A stretch of DNA of 64,000 nucleotides, from the NCBI RefSeq assembly GCF_030315685.1, contig NZ_JASXSI010000026.1, forward strand, positions 1 to 64,000, written 5' to 3'. Shown here piece by piece: positions 51,510 to 59,989 of the stretch. The stretch is from Gordonia sp. ABSL11-1. Lineage in GTDB: Bacteria; Actinomycetota; Actinomycetes; Mycobacteriales; Mycobacteriaceae. The position numbers and the translations under genes are program-made. The notes beneath the pieces are model-generated. The model saw nothing but the letters and a program-made list of their open reading frames with translations. It had not been told where the DNA came from and ran no database searches. Numbering within the stretch: the stretch's first letter is position 1; every line of letters starts with the position of its first letter.

Positions 51510-54392
51510 GTGGTTGACCGTCTGATCGTCCGCGGTGCCCGTGAACACAACCTGCGCGGAATCGACGTGGATCTCCCTCGGGACAGCCTCATCGTCTTCA
51601 CCGGGTTGTCGGGGTCGGGGAAGTCGTCGCTCGCGTTCGACACGATCTTCGCCGAAGGGCAGCGACGTTACGTCGAGTCCTTGTCGGCGTACGCGCGTCA
51701 GTTCCTGGGTCAGATGGACAAACCCGACGTCGACTTCATCGAGGGGTTGTCGCCGGCGGTCTCCATCGATCAGAAGTCGACGAACCGCAACCCGCGGTCA
51801 ACGGTGGGCACCATCACCGAGGTCTACGACTATCTGCGTCTGCTCTACGCGCGCGCCGGCCGCGCCCACTGCCCGCAGTGCGGCGAGCTGATCGCGAAGC
51901 AGACTCCCCAGCAGATCGTCGATCAGGTGCTCGACATGGAGGCCGGGGTCCGTTTCCAGGTGCTCGCGCCCGTGGTGCGGACCCGCAAGGGCGAGTTCGT
52001 CGACCTGTTCGCCGAGTTGCAGACGCAGGGCTTCTCCCGCGCGCGGATCGACGGTGTCGTGCATCAGCTGACCGACCCGCCGAAGCTGAAGAAGCAGGAG
52101 AAGCACGACATCGAGGTCGTCGTCGACCGTCTGGCGGTCAAGCCGACCGCGAAGCAGCGGCTCACCGACTCCGTGGAGACCGCACTGCGTCTGGCCGACG
52201 GGATCGTCGTCCTCGATTTCGTCGATCTCGAGGAGGACGACCCACACCGGGAACGTCGCTTCTCCGAGCGGATGGCCTGCCCCAACGGACACCCGATCGC
52301 CATCGATGATCTCGAGCCGCGCTCGTTCTCGTTCAACTCGCCCTACGGCGCGTGCCCGGAGTGCGACGGCCTGGGCGTCCGCAAGGAGGTCGACGAGGAA
52401 CTCGTCGTGCCCGATCCGGAGATGTCGCTGTCGGAAGGTGCGATCGCGCCGTGGTCGGGCGGACACAACGCCGACTACTTCCTGCGTCTGATGGGCGGCC
52501 TCGCCGACCAGATGGGCTTCTCCGTCGACACCCCGTGGAAGAAGCTGCCCGCCAAGGCCCGCAACGCGATCCTCAACGGCAGCGACCATCAGGTGCACGT
52601 CAAGTTCCGTAACCGCTACGGGCGCACGCGGTCCTATTACACCGAGTTCGAGGGCGTCATGTCGTTCCTCGCGCGGCGCATGGACCAGACCGAGTCCGAG
52701 CAGATGAAGGAGCGGTACGAGGGCTACATGCGCGACGTGCCGTGCCCGGCATGCCACGGCGCGCGGCTGCGTCCGGAGATCCTCTCGGTCACCCTCGATC
52801 ACCCGACCCACGGCGCGATGTCGATCGCCGAGGTCTGCGCGCTGTCGGTCGCCGAGTGCGCCGACTACCTCAACGGGCTGACGCTCGACGTGCGCCAGCA
52901 GGCGATCGCGGGTCGCGTGCTCAAGGAGGTGCAGGCCCGGATCACGTTCCTGCTCGACGTCGGACTGGAGTACCTGTCACTGTCGCGGGCCGCGGGCTCA
53001 CTGTCCGGCGGTGAGGCCCAGCGCATCCGTCTGGCGACCCAGATCGGTTCCGGCCTCGCCGGGGTGCTCTACGTCCTCGACGAACCGTCGATCGGCCTGC
53101 ATCAGCGCGACAATCGCCGTCTCATCGAAACCCTCACCCGTCTCCGCGATCTCGGCAACACGCTGATCGTCGTCGAGCATGACGAGGACACCATCCGCGC
53201 CGCCGACTGGATCGTCGACATCGGTCCACGGGCCGGCGAGCACGGCGGTGAGGTCGTGCACAGCGGCAGCTACAAGGATCTGCTGAAGAATCGTCGGTCG
53301 CTGACCGGTGCGTACCTCTCCGGCCGTGACGAGTTGCCGGTGCCGGCGATTCGTCGGCCGATCTCGCGGAAGAAGCAGCTCACCGTCGTCGGTGCGCGGG
53401 AACACAACCTGCAGGGGATCGAGGTCGGTTTCCCGCTCGGCGTCCTCACCGCGGTCACCGGCGTGTCGGGATCCGGCAAATCGACGCTCGTCAACGACAT
53501 CCTCGCGACCGTGCTCGCCAACAAGCTCAACGGCGCGCGACAGGTGCCCGGCCGGCACACCCGCGTGAAGGGACTCGATCAGCTCGACAAGCTGGTGCGC
53601 GTCGACCAGTCGCCCATCGGACGGACACCGCGGTCCAATCCGGCGACCTACACCGGCGTGTTCGACAAGATCCGCACGCTGTTCGCGGCGACGACCGAGG
53701 CCAAGGTGCGCGGGTATCAGCCCGGCCGATTCTCGTTCAACGTCAAGGGCGGTCGCTGCGAGGCGTGCACCGGTGAGGGCACGATCAAGATCGAGATGAA
53801 CTTCCTGCCGGATGTGTACGTGCCGTGCGAGGTGTGCCACGGAGCGCGCTACAACCGCGAGACGCTCGAGGTGCACTACAAGGGCAAGACCATCTCCGAG
53901 GTCCTCGACATGCCGATCGAGGAGGCCGCCGACTTCTTCGAGCCGGTGACGTCGATCCATCGGTACCTGAAAACCCTGGTCGACGTCGGGCTCGGGTACG
54001 TCCGGCTGGGTCAGCCCGCGCCGACGTTGTCCGGCGGCGAGGCGCAGCGTGTGAAGCTGGCGTCCGAACTGCAGAAGCGGACCAACGGTCGGGCCGTCTA
54101 CATCCTCGACGAGCCGACGACCGGTCTGCACTTCGAGGACATCAAGAAACTGTTGGGTGTGATCAGTGGTCTCGTCGACAAGGGCAACACCGTCATCGTC
54201 ATCGAGCACAACCTCGACGTGATCAAGACCGCCGACTGGATCATCGACATGGGGCCCGAGGGTGGCACGGGGGGTGGGACCGTCGTCGCCGAGGGCACAC
54301 CCGAGGACATCGCGCTCGAACCGGCGAGTCACACCGGGAAGTTCCTTGCAGGCATCCTCGACGTGGACGAGACGGTGGCGTCGGCGGGCTGA
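51510..54392 (+). CDS. uvrA: Excinuclease ABC subunit A
   Basis: 960 aa, the damage-sensing ATPase of nucleotide excision repair. It has two ABC modules, first Walker A GLSGSGKSSL (about 32-41) and second GVSGSGKSTL, each with an ABC signature (GGEAQRIRLA and GGEAQRVKLA). Zinc-binding modules are CPACHGARLRPE and CEACTGEG...CEVCHGARY. The start is GTG at 51510, giving MVDRLIVRGAREHNLRGI as in mycobacterial UvrA, with GAGGA 8 nt upstream; the longer in-frame start at 51270 lies in the divergent promoter region. A strong hairpin follows. Confidence 0.97.
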   Translation: MVDRLIVRGAREHNLRGIDVDLPRDSLIVFTGLSGSGKSSLAFDTIFAEGQRRYVESLSAYARQFLGQMDKPDVDFIEGLSPAVSIDQKSTNRNPRSTVGTITEVYDYLRLLYARAGRAHCPQCGELIAKQTPQQIVDQVLDMEAGVRFQVLAPVVRTRKGEFVDLFAELQTQGFSRARIDGVVHQLTDPPKLKKQEKHDIEVVVDRLAVKPTAKQRLTDSVETALRLADGIVVLDFVDLEEDDPHRERRFSERMACPNGHPIAIDDLEPRSFSFNSPYGACPECDGLGVRKEVDEELVVPDPEMSLSEGAIAPWSGGHNADYFLRLMGGLADQMGFSVDTPWKKLPAKARNAILNGSDHQVHVKFRNRYGRTRSYYTEFEGVMSFLARRMDQTESEQMKERYEGYMRDVPCPACHGARLRPEILSVTLDHPTHGAMSIAEVCALSVAECADYLNGLTLDVRQQAIAGRVLKEVQARITFLLDVGLEYLSLSRAAGSLSGGEAQRIRLATQIGSGLAGVLYVLDEPSIGLHQRDNRRLIETLTRLRDLGNTLIVVEHDEDTIRAADWIVDIGPRAGEHGGEVVHSGSYKDLLKNRRSLTGAYLSGRDELPVPAIRRPISRKKQLTVVGAREHNLQGIEVGFPLGVLTAVTGVSGSGKSTLVNDILATVLANKLNGARQVPGRHTRVKGLDQLDKLVRVDQSPIGRTPRSNPATYTGVFDKIRTLFAATTEAKVRGYQPGRFSFNVKGGRCEACTGEGTIKIEMNFLPDVYVPCEVCHGARYNRETLEVHYKGKTISEVLDMPIEEAADFFEPVTSIHRYLKTLVDVGLGYVRLGQPAPTLSGGEAQRVKLASELQKRTNGRAVYILDEPTTGLHFEDIKKLLGVISGLVDKGNTVIVIEHNLDVIKTADWIIDMGPEGGTGGGTVVAEGTPEDIALEPASHTGKFLAGILDVDETVASAG

Positions 54393-54407
54393 CGCAGTCC
54401 GATCGAG

Positions 54408-54440
54408 GGCAATAGTCCGCGTCAGGCGCGGACTATTGCC
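54408..54440. terminator. Bidirectional terminator after uvrA
   Basis: GGCAATAGTCCGCG, loop TCAGG, CGCGGACTATTGCC: a perfect 14-bp stem between the convergent uvrA and the small gene at 54450. Confidence 0.88.
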
Positions 54441-54449
54441 ACGAAACGG

Positions 54450-54791
54450 CTACTTGCCCATGGATTTGCGGATCTCTTCGAGCTTCTTGCGGGCCGCCTC
54501 GTCGCGCTTGCGCATCATCTCGTCGACCTGCTGACCCTCGGGACCGGCCTGAGCGAGTTCCTCGCCGCCGATGGCCGTCGAGATGCGGTTCTCGATCTTG
54601 TCGCGGACGAAATCGAAGGTCGGGACACCCGAGTTCGTGTAGTTCGGATCCGGGATCGGTGGTGTGTATGCGGGCGGTGGGGAAGTCGCCGGGGTCTGCG
54701 ACGGATCGGTGACCACCTCGCCGTCGAGGATGTCGACCTCGGCGCCGGTGGCGGGGTCCTTGGCGGGGTCGTGCGGGGTGTCGCTGCTCAC
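54450..54791 (-). CDS. Small conserved hypothetical, coiled C-terminus
   Basis: 113 aa. The N-terminal half is acidic and Pro-rich, probably disordered (SPPPAYTPPIPDPN). The C-terminal half is a charged amphipathic helix (EMMRKRDEAARKKLEEIRKSM). There is no named domain I can assign. It begins at a GTG 6 nt after TACCCT, so it is probably leaderless. Similar short genes sit between uvrA and infC in related actinobacteria (from memory). Confidence 0.7.
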   Translation of the reverse strand: MSSDTPHDPAKDPATGAEVDILDGEVVTDPSQTPATSPPPAYTPPIPDPNYTNSGVPTFDFVRDKIENRISTAIGGEELAQAGPEGQQVDEMMRKRDEAARKKLEEIRKSMGK

Positions 54792-54797
54792 TGTTCC

Positions 54798-54803
54798 AGG
54801 GTA
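54798..54803 (-). promoter_or_regulatory. -10 box of the small hypothetical gene
   Basis: TACCCT (minus strand) ends 6 nt before the GTG start at 54791. The same box and spacing as uvrB. Confidence 0.55.
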
Positions 54804-54851
54804 CGTCGTGGCTACCGCATCACGGGCGTCCGCGATCCGGGCAGAGCGGAC

Positions 54852-55277
54852 TTACCGCCGCGGCGCGCGCACAGCTCCCGTGTACTTCTCGCCGGGACCC
54901 TCGCCGGGCTCGTCCGGGTAGGCGCTCGCCTCACGGAACGCCAGCTGCAATTGCTTCAGGCCGTCCCGGATGGGTGCGGCATGGATGCCGAGATCGGCCT
55001 TTGACGCATCGACCAGGCCGGCCAGCGCGGTGATCAGTGTGCGGGCCTCGGGCAGGTCGACGCGATCGGCGGGCGTGCCCTCGGCGAGACCGAGCTTCTC
55101 CGCCGACGCGCTCATGAGCATCACGATCGCCCTGGTGATGACCTCGATGGCCGGAATATCGGCCAGATCGCGGACGTTGTCCAGATCGGTCTGCTCCGGA
55201 CCGACTGCTCCCTCGCCACCTGCCGCGGCGCCCTCACCGGGCATCTGTGCAGGTGACGAATAGGAGTTCTCGGTCAT
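54852..55277 (-). CDS. DUF1844-domain protein
   Basis: 141 aa. The DUF1844 core runs from about residue 40 to 120 (DLADIPAIEVITRAIVMLMSASAEKLGLAEG, then DLPEARTLITALAGLV). N- and C-terminal flanks are Gly/Pro-rich. It is divergent from infC; DUF1844 genes are often found beside infC in actinobacteria. No function is established. The start ATG at 55277 is at the edge of the infC leader. Confidence 0.85.
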   Translation of the reverse strand: MTENSYSSPAQMPGEGAAAGGEGAVGPEQTDLDNVRDLADIPAIEVITRAIVMLMSASAEKLGLAEGTPADRVDLPEARTLITALAGLVDASKADLGIHAAPIRDGLKQLQLAFREASAYPDEPGEGPGEKYTGAVRAPRR

Positions 55278-55490
55278 GGCTGCTAGACTCCCATATCACG
55301 ACCGCCCCGGTTTGCGCCGGGGTCGCAAGTGGAGTTCCGCTCCCACCGTCACGACGCGGTTTCACCGCAGTTGTACGGTCCGGTTCACGCCGACAGTCGC
55401 AATGCCTTTGAGCTGCGCGTTCATGTCGGTTCGACATGTGTGTCGACGAACCGGTCGGTAACGGAGCCCTGCGGATGCCAACAGCGTCCC

Positions 55491-55522
55491 GGGGCTCTTC
55501 TGCTGAGAAGCGAGGCCCCTTT
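55491..55522 (+). promoter_or_regulatory. Attenuator-like hairpin in infC leader
   Basis: GGGGCTC...GAGGCCCC with an inner TTCT/AGAA stem, then CCTTTG, ends 55 nt before the infC start. The infC 5' region (55278-55577, 300 nt) holds no gene. It also has a CCCCGG/CCGGGG hairpin at 55308-55325. A long structured leader fits known feedback control of IF3-L35-L20 operons, but a specific ligand fold is not assigned here. Confidence 0.5.
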
Positions 55523-55577
55523 GCCATCGGAGGTATCTCCGGTCGGTCACCAGAGAAGAACTGATCAAGGAGGCCCC

Positions 55578-56168
55578 ATCAGCACTGAGACCCGCATCAA
55601 CGAGCGCATCCGCGTCCCTGAGGTCCGACTCGTCGGACCGAACTCGGAGCAGGTGGGCATCGTGCGTGTTGAAGATGCGCTTCGCCTGGCCTACGAGGCC
55701 GATCTCGACCTGGTCGAGGTCGCGCCCGACGCACGGCCACCCGTGTGCAAGATCATGGATTACGGCAAGTTCAAGTACGAAGCCGCCCAGAAGCAGCGCG
55801 AATCGCGTCGCAACCAGCAGATGACCGTCATCAAGGAGCAGAAGCTCCGCCCGAAGATCGACGACCACGATTACGAGACCAAGAAGGGTCACGTCGTCAG
55901 GTTCCTCGAGGCCGGGTCCAAGGTGAAGGTGACCATCATGTTCCGCGGTCGCGAGCAGTCGCGACCGGAACTGGGCTACCGGCTGCTGCAGCGCCTGGGC
56001 AACGACGTCGCCGACTACGGCTTCATCGAGACCTCGGCCAAGCAGGACGGCCGCAACATGACGATGGTGCTGGCGCCGCACAAGGGTGCGAAGACCCGGC
56101 AGAAGGCGCAACAGAGCCGCGACGATCGTGGATCGAAGCCGGCCGCGACGGACGCCGAGTCGAATTGA
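55578..56168 (+). CDS. infC: Translation initiation factor IF-3
   Basis: 196 aa. IF3_N has ISTETRINERIRVPEVRLVGPNSEQVG, a linker, then the IF3_C domain (KQRESRRNQQMTVIKEQKLRPKIDDHDYETK, FLEAGSKVKVTIMFRGREQSRPELG). It keeps ribosomal subunits apart and checks the start codon. The start is ATC at 55578, 5 nt after AAGGAGG, the non-canonical AUU/AUC-type start typical of infC, which makes the gene sense IF3 level. No ATG fits. Upstream reading of the frame to 55329 is leader. The C-terminus is extended and charged. Confidence 0.96.
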   Translation: MSTETRINERIRVPEVRLVGPNSEQVGIVRVEDALRLAYEADLDLVEVAPDARPPVCKIMDYGKFKYEAAQKQRESRRNQQMTVIKEQKLRPKIDDHDYETKKGHVVRFLEAGSKVKVTIMFRGREQSRPELGYRLLQRLGNDVADYGFIETSAKQDGRNMTMVLAPHKGAKTRQKAQQSRDDRGSKPAATDAESN

Positions 56169-56279
56169 TAGCGAGTGGGGATGGGTGACACCATCCGCCA
56201 CTGAGCACTGACCAACAGCGCGCGAACGACCACCCGACACCCACGGGTGGGTCCTCGCTCGCTCGAATGAAGGAAGAAC

Positions 56280-56474
56280 ATGCCGAAGAGCAAGACCCAC
56301 AAGGGCACCGCGAAGCGATTCAAGGTCACCGGGAGCGGCAAGATCGTTCGCCAGAAAGCCAACCGTCGCCACCTGTTGGAGCACAAGTCGTCGCGCCGCA
56401 CCCGTCGTCTCGACGGCGTTGCCGTGGTGAGCGAGAACGACGCCCCGCGCATCAAGCGACTGCTCAACCGCTGA
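56280..56474 (+). CDS. rpmI: 50S ribosomal protein L35
   Basis: 64 aa, lysine-rich L35 with MPKSKTHKGTAKRFKVTGSGK at the N-terminus. Binds 23S rRNA. It lies 111 nt after infC and 65 nt before rplT, the standard IF3-L35-L20 operon. GAAGGAAGA precedes the ATG. Confidence 0.97.
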   Translation: MPKSKTHKGTAKRFKVTGSGKIVRQKANRRHLLEHKSSRRTRRLDGVAVVSENDAPRIKRLLNR

Positions 56475-56539
56475 CCGCCCGGGCGTGAGCCCGGCGGCGA
56501 CAGCCGAACCGACATCTGACGATTGAAGAGGACTGACAC

Positions 56540-56920
56540 ATGGCACGCGTGAAAAGGGCGGTCAACGCCCAGAAGAAGCGTCGTTCGACCCTGGAGGCAT
56601 CCAAGGGCTACCGCGGACAGCGTTCGCGCCTGTACCGCAAGGCGAAGGAGCAGCAGCTCCACTCGCTGACCTACGCCTACCGGGACCGTCGCGCCCGCAA
56701 GGGTGAGTTCCGCAAGCTGTGGATCGCGCGTATCAACGCCGCGGCCCGCGCCAACGACATCACCTACAACCGTTTCATCCAGGGCCTGAAGGCCGCCGGC
56801 GTCGAGGTCGACCGCAAGGTCCTCGCCGACATCGCCGTGACCGATCCCGAGGCCTTCACCGGTCTCGTCGAGATCGCACGCAAGGCGCTGCCGGCGGACG
56901 TCAACGCCCCGGCTGCCTGA
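56540..56920 (+). CDS. rplT: 50S ribosomal protein L20
   Basis: 126 aa, L20 with MARVKRAVNAQKKRRSTLEASKGYRGQRSRLYRKA (quoted in parts: ARVKRAVNAQKKRR, KGYRGQRSRLYRKA). It binds 23S rRNA early in 50S assembly, and in other bacteria it represses its own operon by binding a leader that mimics its rRNA site. GAAGAGGA precedes the ATG. The C-terminus is slightly longer than the bacterial norm. Confidence 0.97.
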   Translation: MARVKRAVNAQKKRRSTLEASKGYRGQRSRLYRKAKEQQLHSLTYAYRDRRARKGEFRKLWIARINAAARANDITYNRFIQGLKAAGVEVDRKVLADIAVTDPEAFTGLVEIARKALPADVNAPAA

Positions 56921-56954
56921 TCGCAGCGCAGCACTCGACCCGACCCGACCCGCG

Positions 56955-57758
56955 ATGGAGCTTCTGTCCGAACGCTCCTCGCGGGTCGTGTCGTATGCCA
57001 AGCTCCATCGCGCCTCGGTCCGCCGGGCCGAGGGGCGATTCCTCGTCGAGGGTGCGAACTCGGTGACCGCCGCACTCGACGCAGGTCATGCGCAGACAGT
57101 GCTGGTCCGCGACGACGAGAACGGACGTCATCGCACCGTCGTCGACGCAGCGATTGCCGAAGGCGTGCCGGTCGTCGGACTCACGGCGCGAGCCGCCCAG
57201 AAGCTCTCCGAGACCGAGACGCCACCCGGGGTGTTCGCGATCTGCGGGCTGCTCGACATCCCGCTCGACGACATCCTCGCCACCTCCCCGCGCCTGGTGG
57301 CGGTCGCGGTCGAGCCGCGTGAGCCCGGCAACGTCGGCACGCTCGTCCGCTGTGCCGACGCGATGGGCGCCGACGCGATGATCCTGCTCGGTGACTCCGT
57401 CGACCCGCACAACGGCAAGAGCGTCCGGTCGTCGGCGGGCAGCGTGTTCCACCTGCCCATCGCCCGCGAACGGTCCGTCGACGACGGCCTGGCCGCGATC
57501 CGACGGGCCGGCATCACCGTGTTGGCGACCGCCGCCGATGGCGAACTCGCACTCGACGACGCCGACGACACGTTGGCAGGCCGGTGCGCCTGGCTCTTCG
57601 GCAACGAGGCACACGGACTCGACGCCGACGTCCGACGATCCGCCGACCATCGGGTGTCCATCCCCATCCGCGGTCGCGCCGAGAGTTTGAATCTTGCTGC
57701 GGCAGCGGCCATCTGCTTGTACGCGACCGCACGCGTCCACGCGTCGGCCGGTCGCTGA
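56955..57758 (+). CDS. tsnR: TrmH/SpoU-family RNA 2'-O-methyltransferase
   Basis: 267 aa. N-terminal substrate-binding domain (YAKLHRASVRRAEGRFLVEG), then the SPOUT knot: RLVAVAVEPREPGNVGTLVRCADAMGADAMILLG (in parts), SSAGSVFHLP and LFGNEAHGLDADV, with the final RAESLNLAAAAAICLY motif. It is the positional orthologue of Rv1644 (TsnR). It methylates rRNA or tRNA ribose; the actual target is not shown. It starts 34 nt after rplT, so it is probably read in part with the IF3 operon. Confidence 0.93.
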   Translation: MELLSERSSRVVSYAKLHRASVRRAEGRFLVEGANSVTAALDAGHAQTVLVRDDENGRHRTVVDAAIAEGVPVVGLTARAAQKLSETETPPGVFAICGLLDIPLDDILATSPRLVAVAVEPREPGNVGTLVRCADAMGADAMILLGDSVDPHNGKSVRSSAGSVFHLPIARERSVDDGLAAIRRAGITVLATAADGELALDDADDTLAGRCAWLFGNEAHGLDADVRRSADHRVSIPIRGRAESLNLAAAAAICLYATARVHASAGR

Positions 57759-57793
57759 CCGGCCGACCGGTACCGCCCAGACAGGAGACACCC

Positions 57794-58297
57794 ATGGCCG
57801 ACACGCTCACCACACCGGCCGAGTGGCCGTCGACCGCCCGCGCCGTTGCGGAGGCGACCGACGCAGGGATCCGGGCGGCGCGCACACAGCACATCGAGGA
57901 CTTCCGGGACGCTGCCGAGCGTCTCGAGAAGCATGCCGAGGTCGCTCGCGAAGTCCACGAACACATGGTGCGTGAGCTGCTCGAGACCATGTATCAGGAC
58001 GGCCTGACCGGCGACGACGTCTCCGATGTCCTGCGGCGCACCATCACCGGCGCCGGTCTGTGGGATGCGCAAGTGGATCCGTCGGCGGTCGTGGTGGTGC
58101 TCACCGGCGCGCTCGGTGTTGCCGAGACGTCCGACGACCGCGACGCCGGAACGCCGGATGTCGCACCGACCGAGCTGATCGGTGCAGCGATTCTGGTGAT
58201 GGCCGATCTGCTCGCCGCCGGGGCCATGGATCGGAAGGACTATCTGCTGCGCGCCGTGGAGGAGATCCGCCGCGCCCAGACCGTGGAGATGCCCTGA
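57794..58297 (+). CDS. Conserved hypothetical, helical
   Basis: 167 aa, all-helical by composition, no transmembrane segment. It has HIEDFRDAAERLEKHAEVAREVHEHMVRELLETMYQDG in the first half and LIGAAILVMADLLAAGAMDRKDYLLRAVEEIRRAQ at the end. I do not recognise the family. It starts 35 nt after tsnR with ACAGGAGACACCC before the ATG, so it is probably in the same transcript. Function unknown. Confidence 0.75.
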   Translation: MADTLTTPAEWPSTARAVAEATDAGIRAARTQHIEDFRDAAERLEKHAEVAREVHEHMVRELLETMYQDGLTGDDVSDVLRRTITGAGLWDAQVDPSAVVVVLTGALGVAETSDDRDAGTPDVAPTELIGAAILVMADLLAAGAMDRKDYLLRAVEEIRRAQTVEMP

Positions 58298-58350
58298 CCG
58301 GGTGAGGCCCGTGGGGACTGCGATCAGGCGTCGGACCGACCGCTCACGAT

Positions 58351-58405
58351 GCCGATCGTGCCCCAGAACTCGCCGATCGTGCCCTGTTTGTCGCCGATCG
58401 TGCCC
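58351..58405. repeat. Three phased 13-bp direct repeats, 21-bp period
   Basis: GCCGATCGTGCCC occurs at 58351, 58372 and 58393, always 21 nt apart (two helical turns), with unlike 8-nt spacers. It lies in the 229-bp gap before the acyltransferase gene, on DNA that encodes nothing I can support. Confidence 0.9.
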
Positions 58406-58526
58406 AGAACCCTGTTGACCCAGGCCGGCCCGTCGACCCCTACGGCGTGTCGGGACCAGAACTGCTCAGGGACATCCGAGTAGAACTGCTCATCCGGCGA
58501 CAGCCCATGCGGCGGAACCTCGATGC

Positions 58527-59858
58527 ATGCGAACTCACCTCGGTGTGCGGACTCCCGACAGCAGCCTGCGACGACCCCTTCCCGCCGACCTCGACGCCCT
58601 CACCGGATCGCGCGACCGGGTCGTCGACGTCATCCGGCTCTCGTCGCTCGTCGTGGTCATCGCCGGGCACTCCTTGATGCTCACGGTCTCCGCCGCCGAC
58701 GACGGCCTGCACCTCGGCAACCTGCTGGCCGACGTCCCGGTCATGCAGGGCGCGACGTGGCTGCTGCAGATTCTGCCGCTGTTCTTCTTCGCAGGCGCGG
58801 CCGCCGCGACCTACGGCCTGCAGTCGCACCCGTCGTCGTCGACCGGACACTGGTTGCTGGCGCGCGCTCAGCGTCTCCTCCGTCCGGTGTTCTGGTATCT
58901 CCTCGCGGTCGTCGCGGCGCTCCTCGTCGCCGTCGGCGTGGGATTCTCGTCGGCCGCCGACGTCATCGCGCACCTCGGCGTCCAACTCCTCTGGTTCCTC
59001 GGCGCCTACCTGCTCGTGCTCGCGGTGGTGCCGATGCTGCAACGCATCTCGACGTCCCGGCAGCTTCTGGCCGCGATCGGTGCGTGCTGGGGCGCGACCG
59101 CCCTCATCGACGTCCTGCGACTCGCGGTCGGTGTCCCGTCGGTGGGTGTGCTCTCGTTCCTGACCGTGTGGACCGTGCCCGCGATCCTCGGCGTCGGGTA
59201 CGCGAAGCGACTCGTCAGCTCCGCACAGGCAGTGGTGGGGGCACTCGTGTTCCTCGCGGTCGACATCGGGCTGGTCGTCGTCGGTCCCTACGAGGTGTCC
59301 CTGGTGACCGTGCCCGGTCAGCAGTTGTCGAACATGAATCCGCCGAGTCTCCTCCTCGCTGGGCACACGATCGTCCTGTGCGCCGCGGCGATCGCGCTGC
59401 GGGGCCCGTTGTCGGCGTTGGTGAACCGACCGCGGATCTGGTGGTGGGTGGTCCTCGGCACCCGTGGCGCGATGACCCTCTACCTATGGCACCTACCGGT
59501 CCTCGGATTCATCATCGGCGCCGGCGAACTCGCGGGACTGGGACGGGACCAGACACATCCGGCCGCGTGCGTCGCCATCGTCGCCACCCAGACGGTGCTG
59601 CTCCTGGCGCTGATGGTCCCGGTGGTCGCGTTGCTCTCGGGCCGGGAGAACGACCCGCTTCCGTGGTGGGACGCACCCCTGTGCCGGGAGGCCGGGCCGA
59701 TGCGCGACCGCGCCGTCCTCGTGGGCCTGCTCGTCGTGGGGATCGCCACGCTGATGATGGCGCGAACCGGTCTCGCCGACGACGGGCTCCGGTGGGCAGC
59801 GGTCGCCGTCGCCGGTGCGATTGTCTCCCGCGCGATCGCACTGCCCCGACGCGTCTGA
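58527..59858 (+). CDS. Acyltransferase-3-like membrane protein
   Basis: 443 aa, about ten transmembrane segments. It opens with RDRVVDVIRLSSLVVVIAGHSLMLTV, the acyltransferase-3 (OafB/YrhL-like) start where the His of R/H pairs acts in acyl transfer, and has LGTRGAMTLYLWHLPVLGFIIGAGE near residue 310. It probably acylates a cell-surface glycan or lipid from the membrane. Starts at ATG 58527; the N-terminal 30 residues are polar. No partner gene is adjacent except pheS downstream. Specific substrate unknown. Confidence 0.82.
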   Translation: MRTHLGVRTPDSSLRRPLPADLDALTGSRDRVVDVIRLSSLVVVIAGHSLMLTVSAADDGLHLGNLLADVPVMQGATWLLQILPLFFFAGAAAATYGLQSHPSSSTGHWLLARAQRLLRPVFWYLLAVVAALLVAVGVGFSSAADVIAHLGVQLLWFLGAYLLVLAVVPMLQRISTSRQLLAAIGACWGATALIDVLRLAVGVPSVGVLSFLTVWTVPAILGVGYAKRLVSSAQAVVGALVFLAVDIGLVVVGPYEVSLVTVPGQQLSNMNPPSLLLAGHTIVLCAAAIALRGPLSALVNRPRIWWWVVLGTRGAMTLYLWHLPVLGFIIGAGELAGLGRDQTHPAACVAIVATQTVLLLALMVPVVALLSGRENDPLPWWDAPLCREAGPMRDRAVLVGLLVVGIATLMMARTGLADDGLRWAAVAVAGAIVSRAIALPRRV

Positions 59859-59989
59859 GAGTGCCAGCATCGGACACCGCGTCGTCGGTCGGGAGCGCAC
59901 CGACCTGCGCCGTGGCGGTACGAGCGGCTCGTCTAGGCTGGTAGCCGCATCCAGACGCCTGTTTTTCGACATCGAGGAGAACGCCGCCC

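Noticed and set aside
52998..54332. Antisense frame inside uvrA (444 codons)
   Set aside because: Shadow of uvrA; composition and lack of motifs.
58351..58405. CRISPR array
   Set aside because: Repeats are 13 bp with 8-bp spacers and no cas genes or leader, so not CRISPR.
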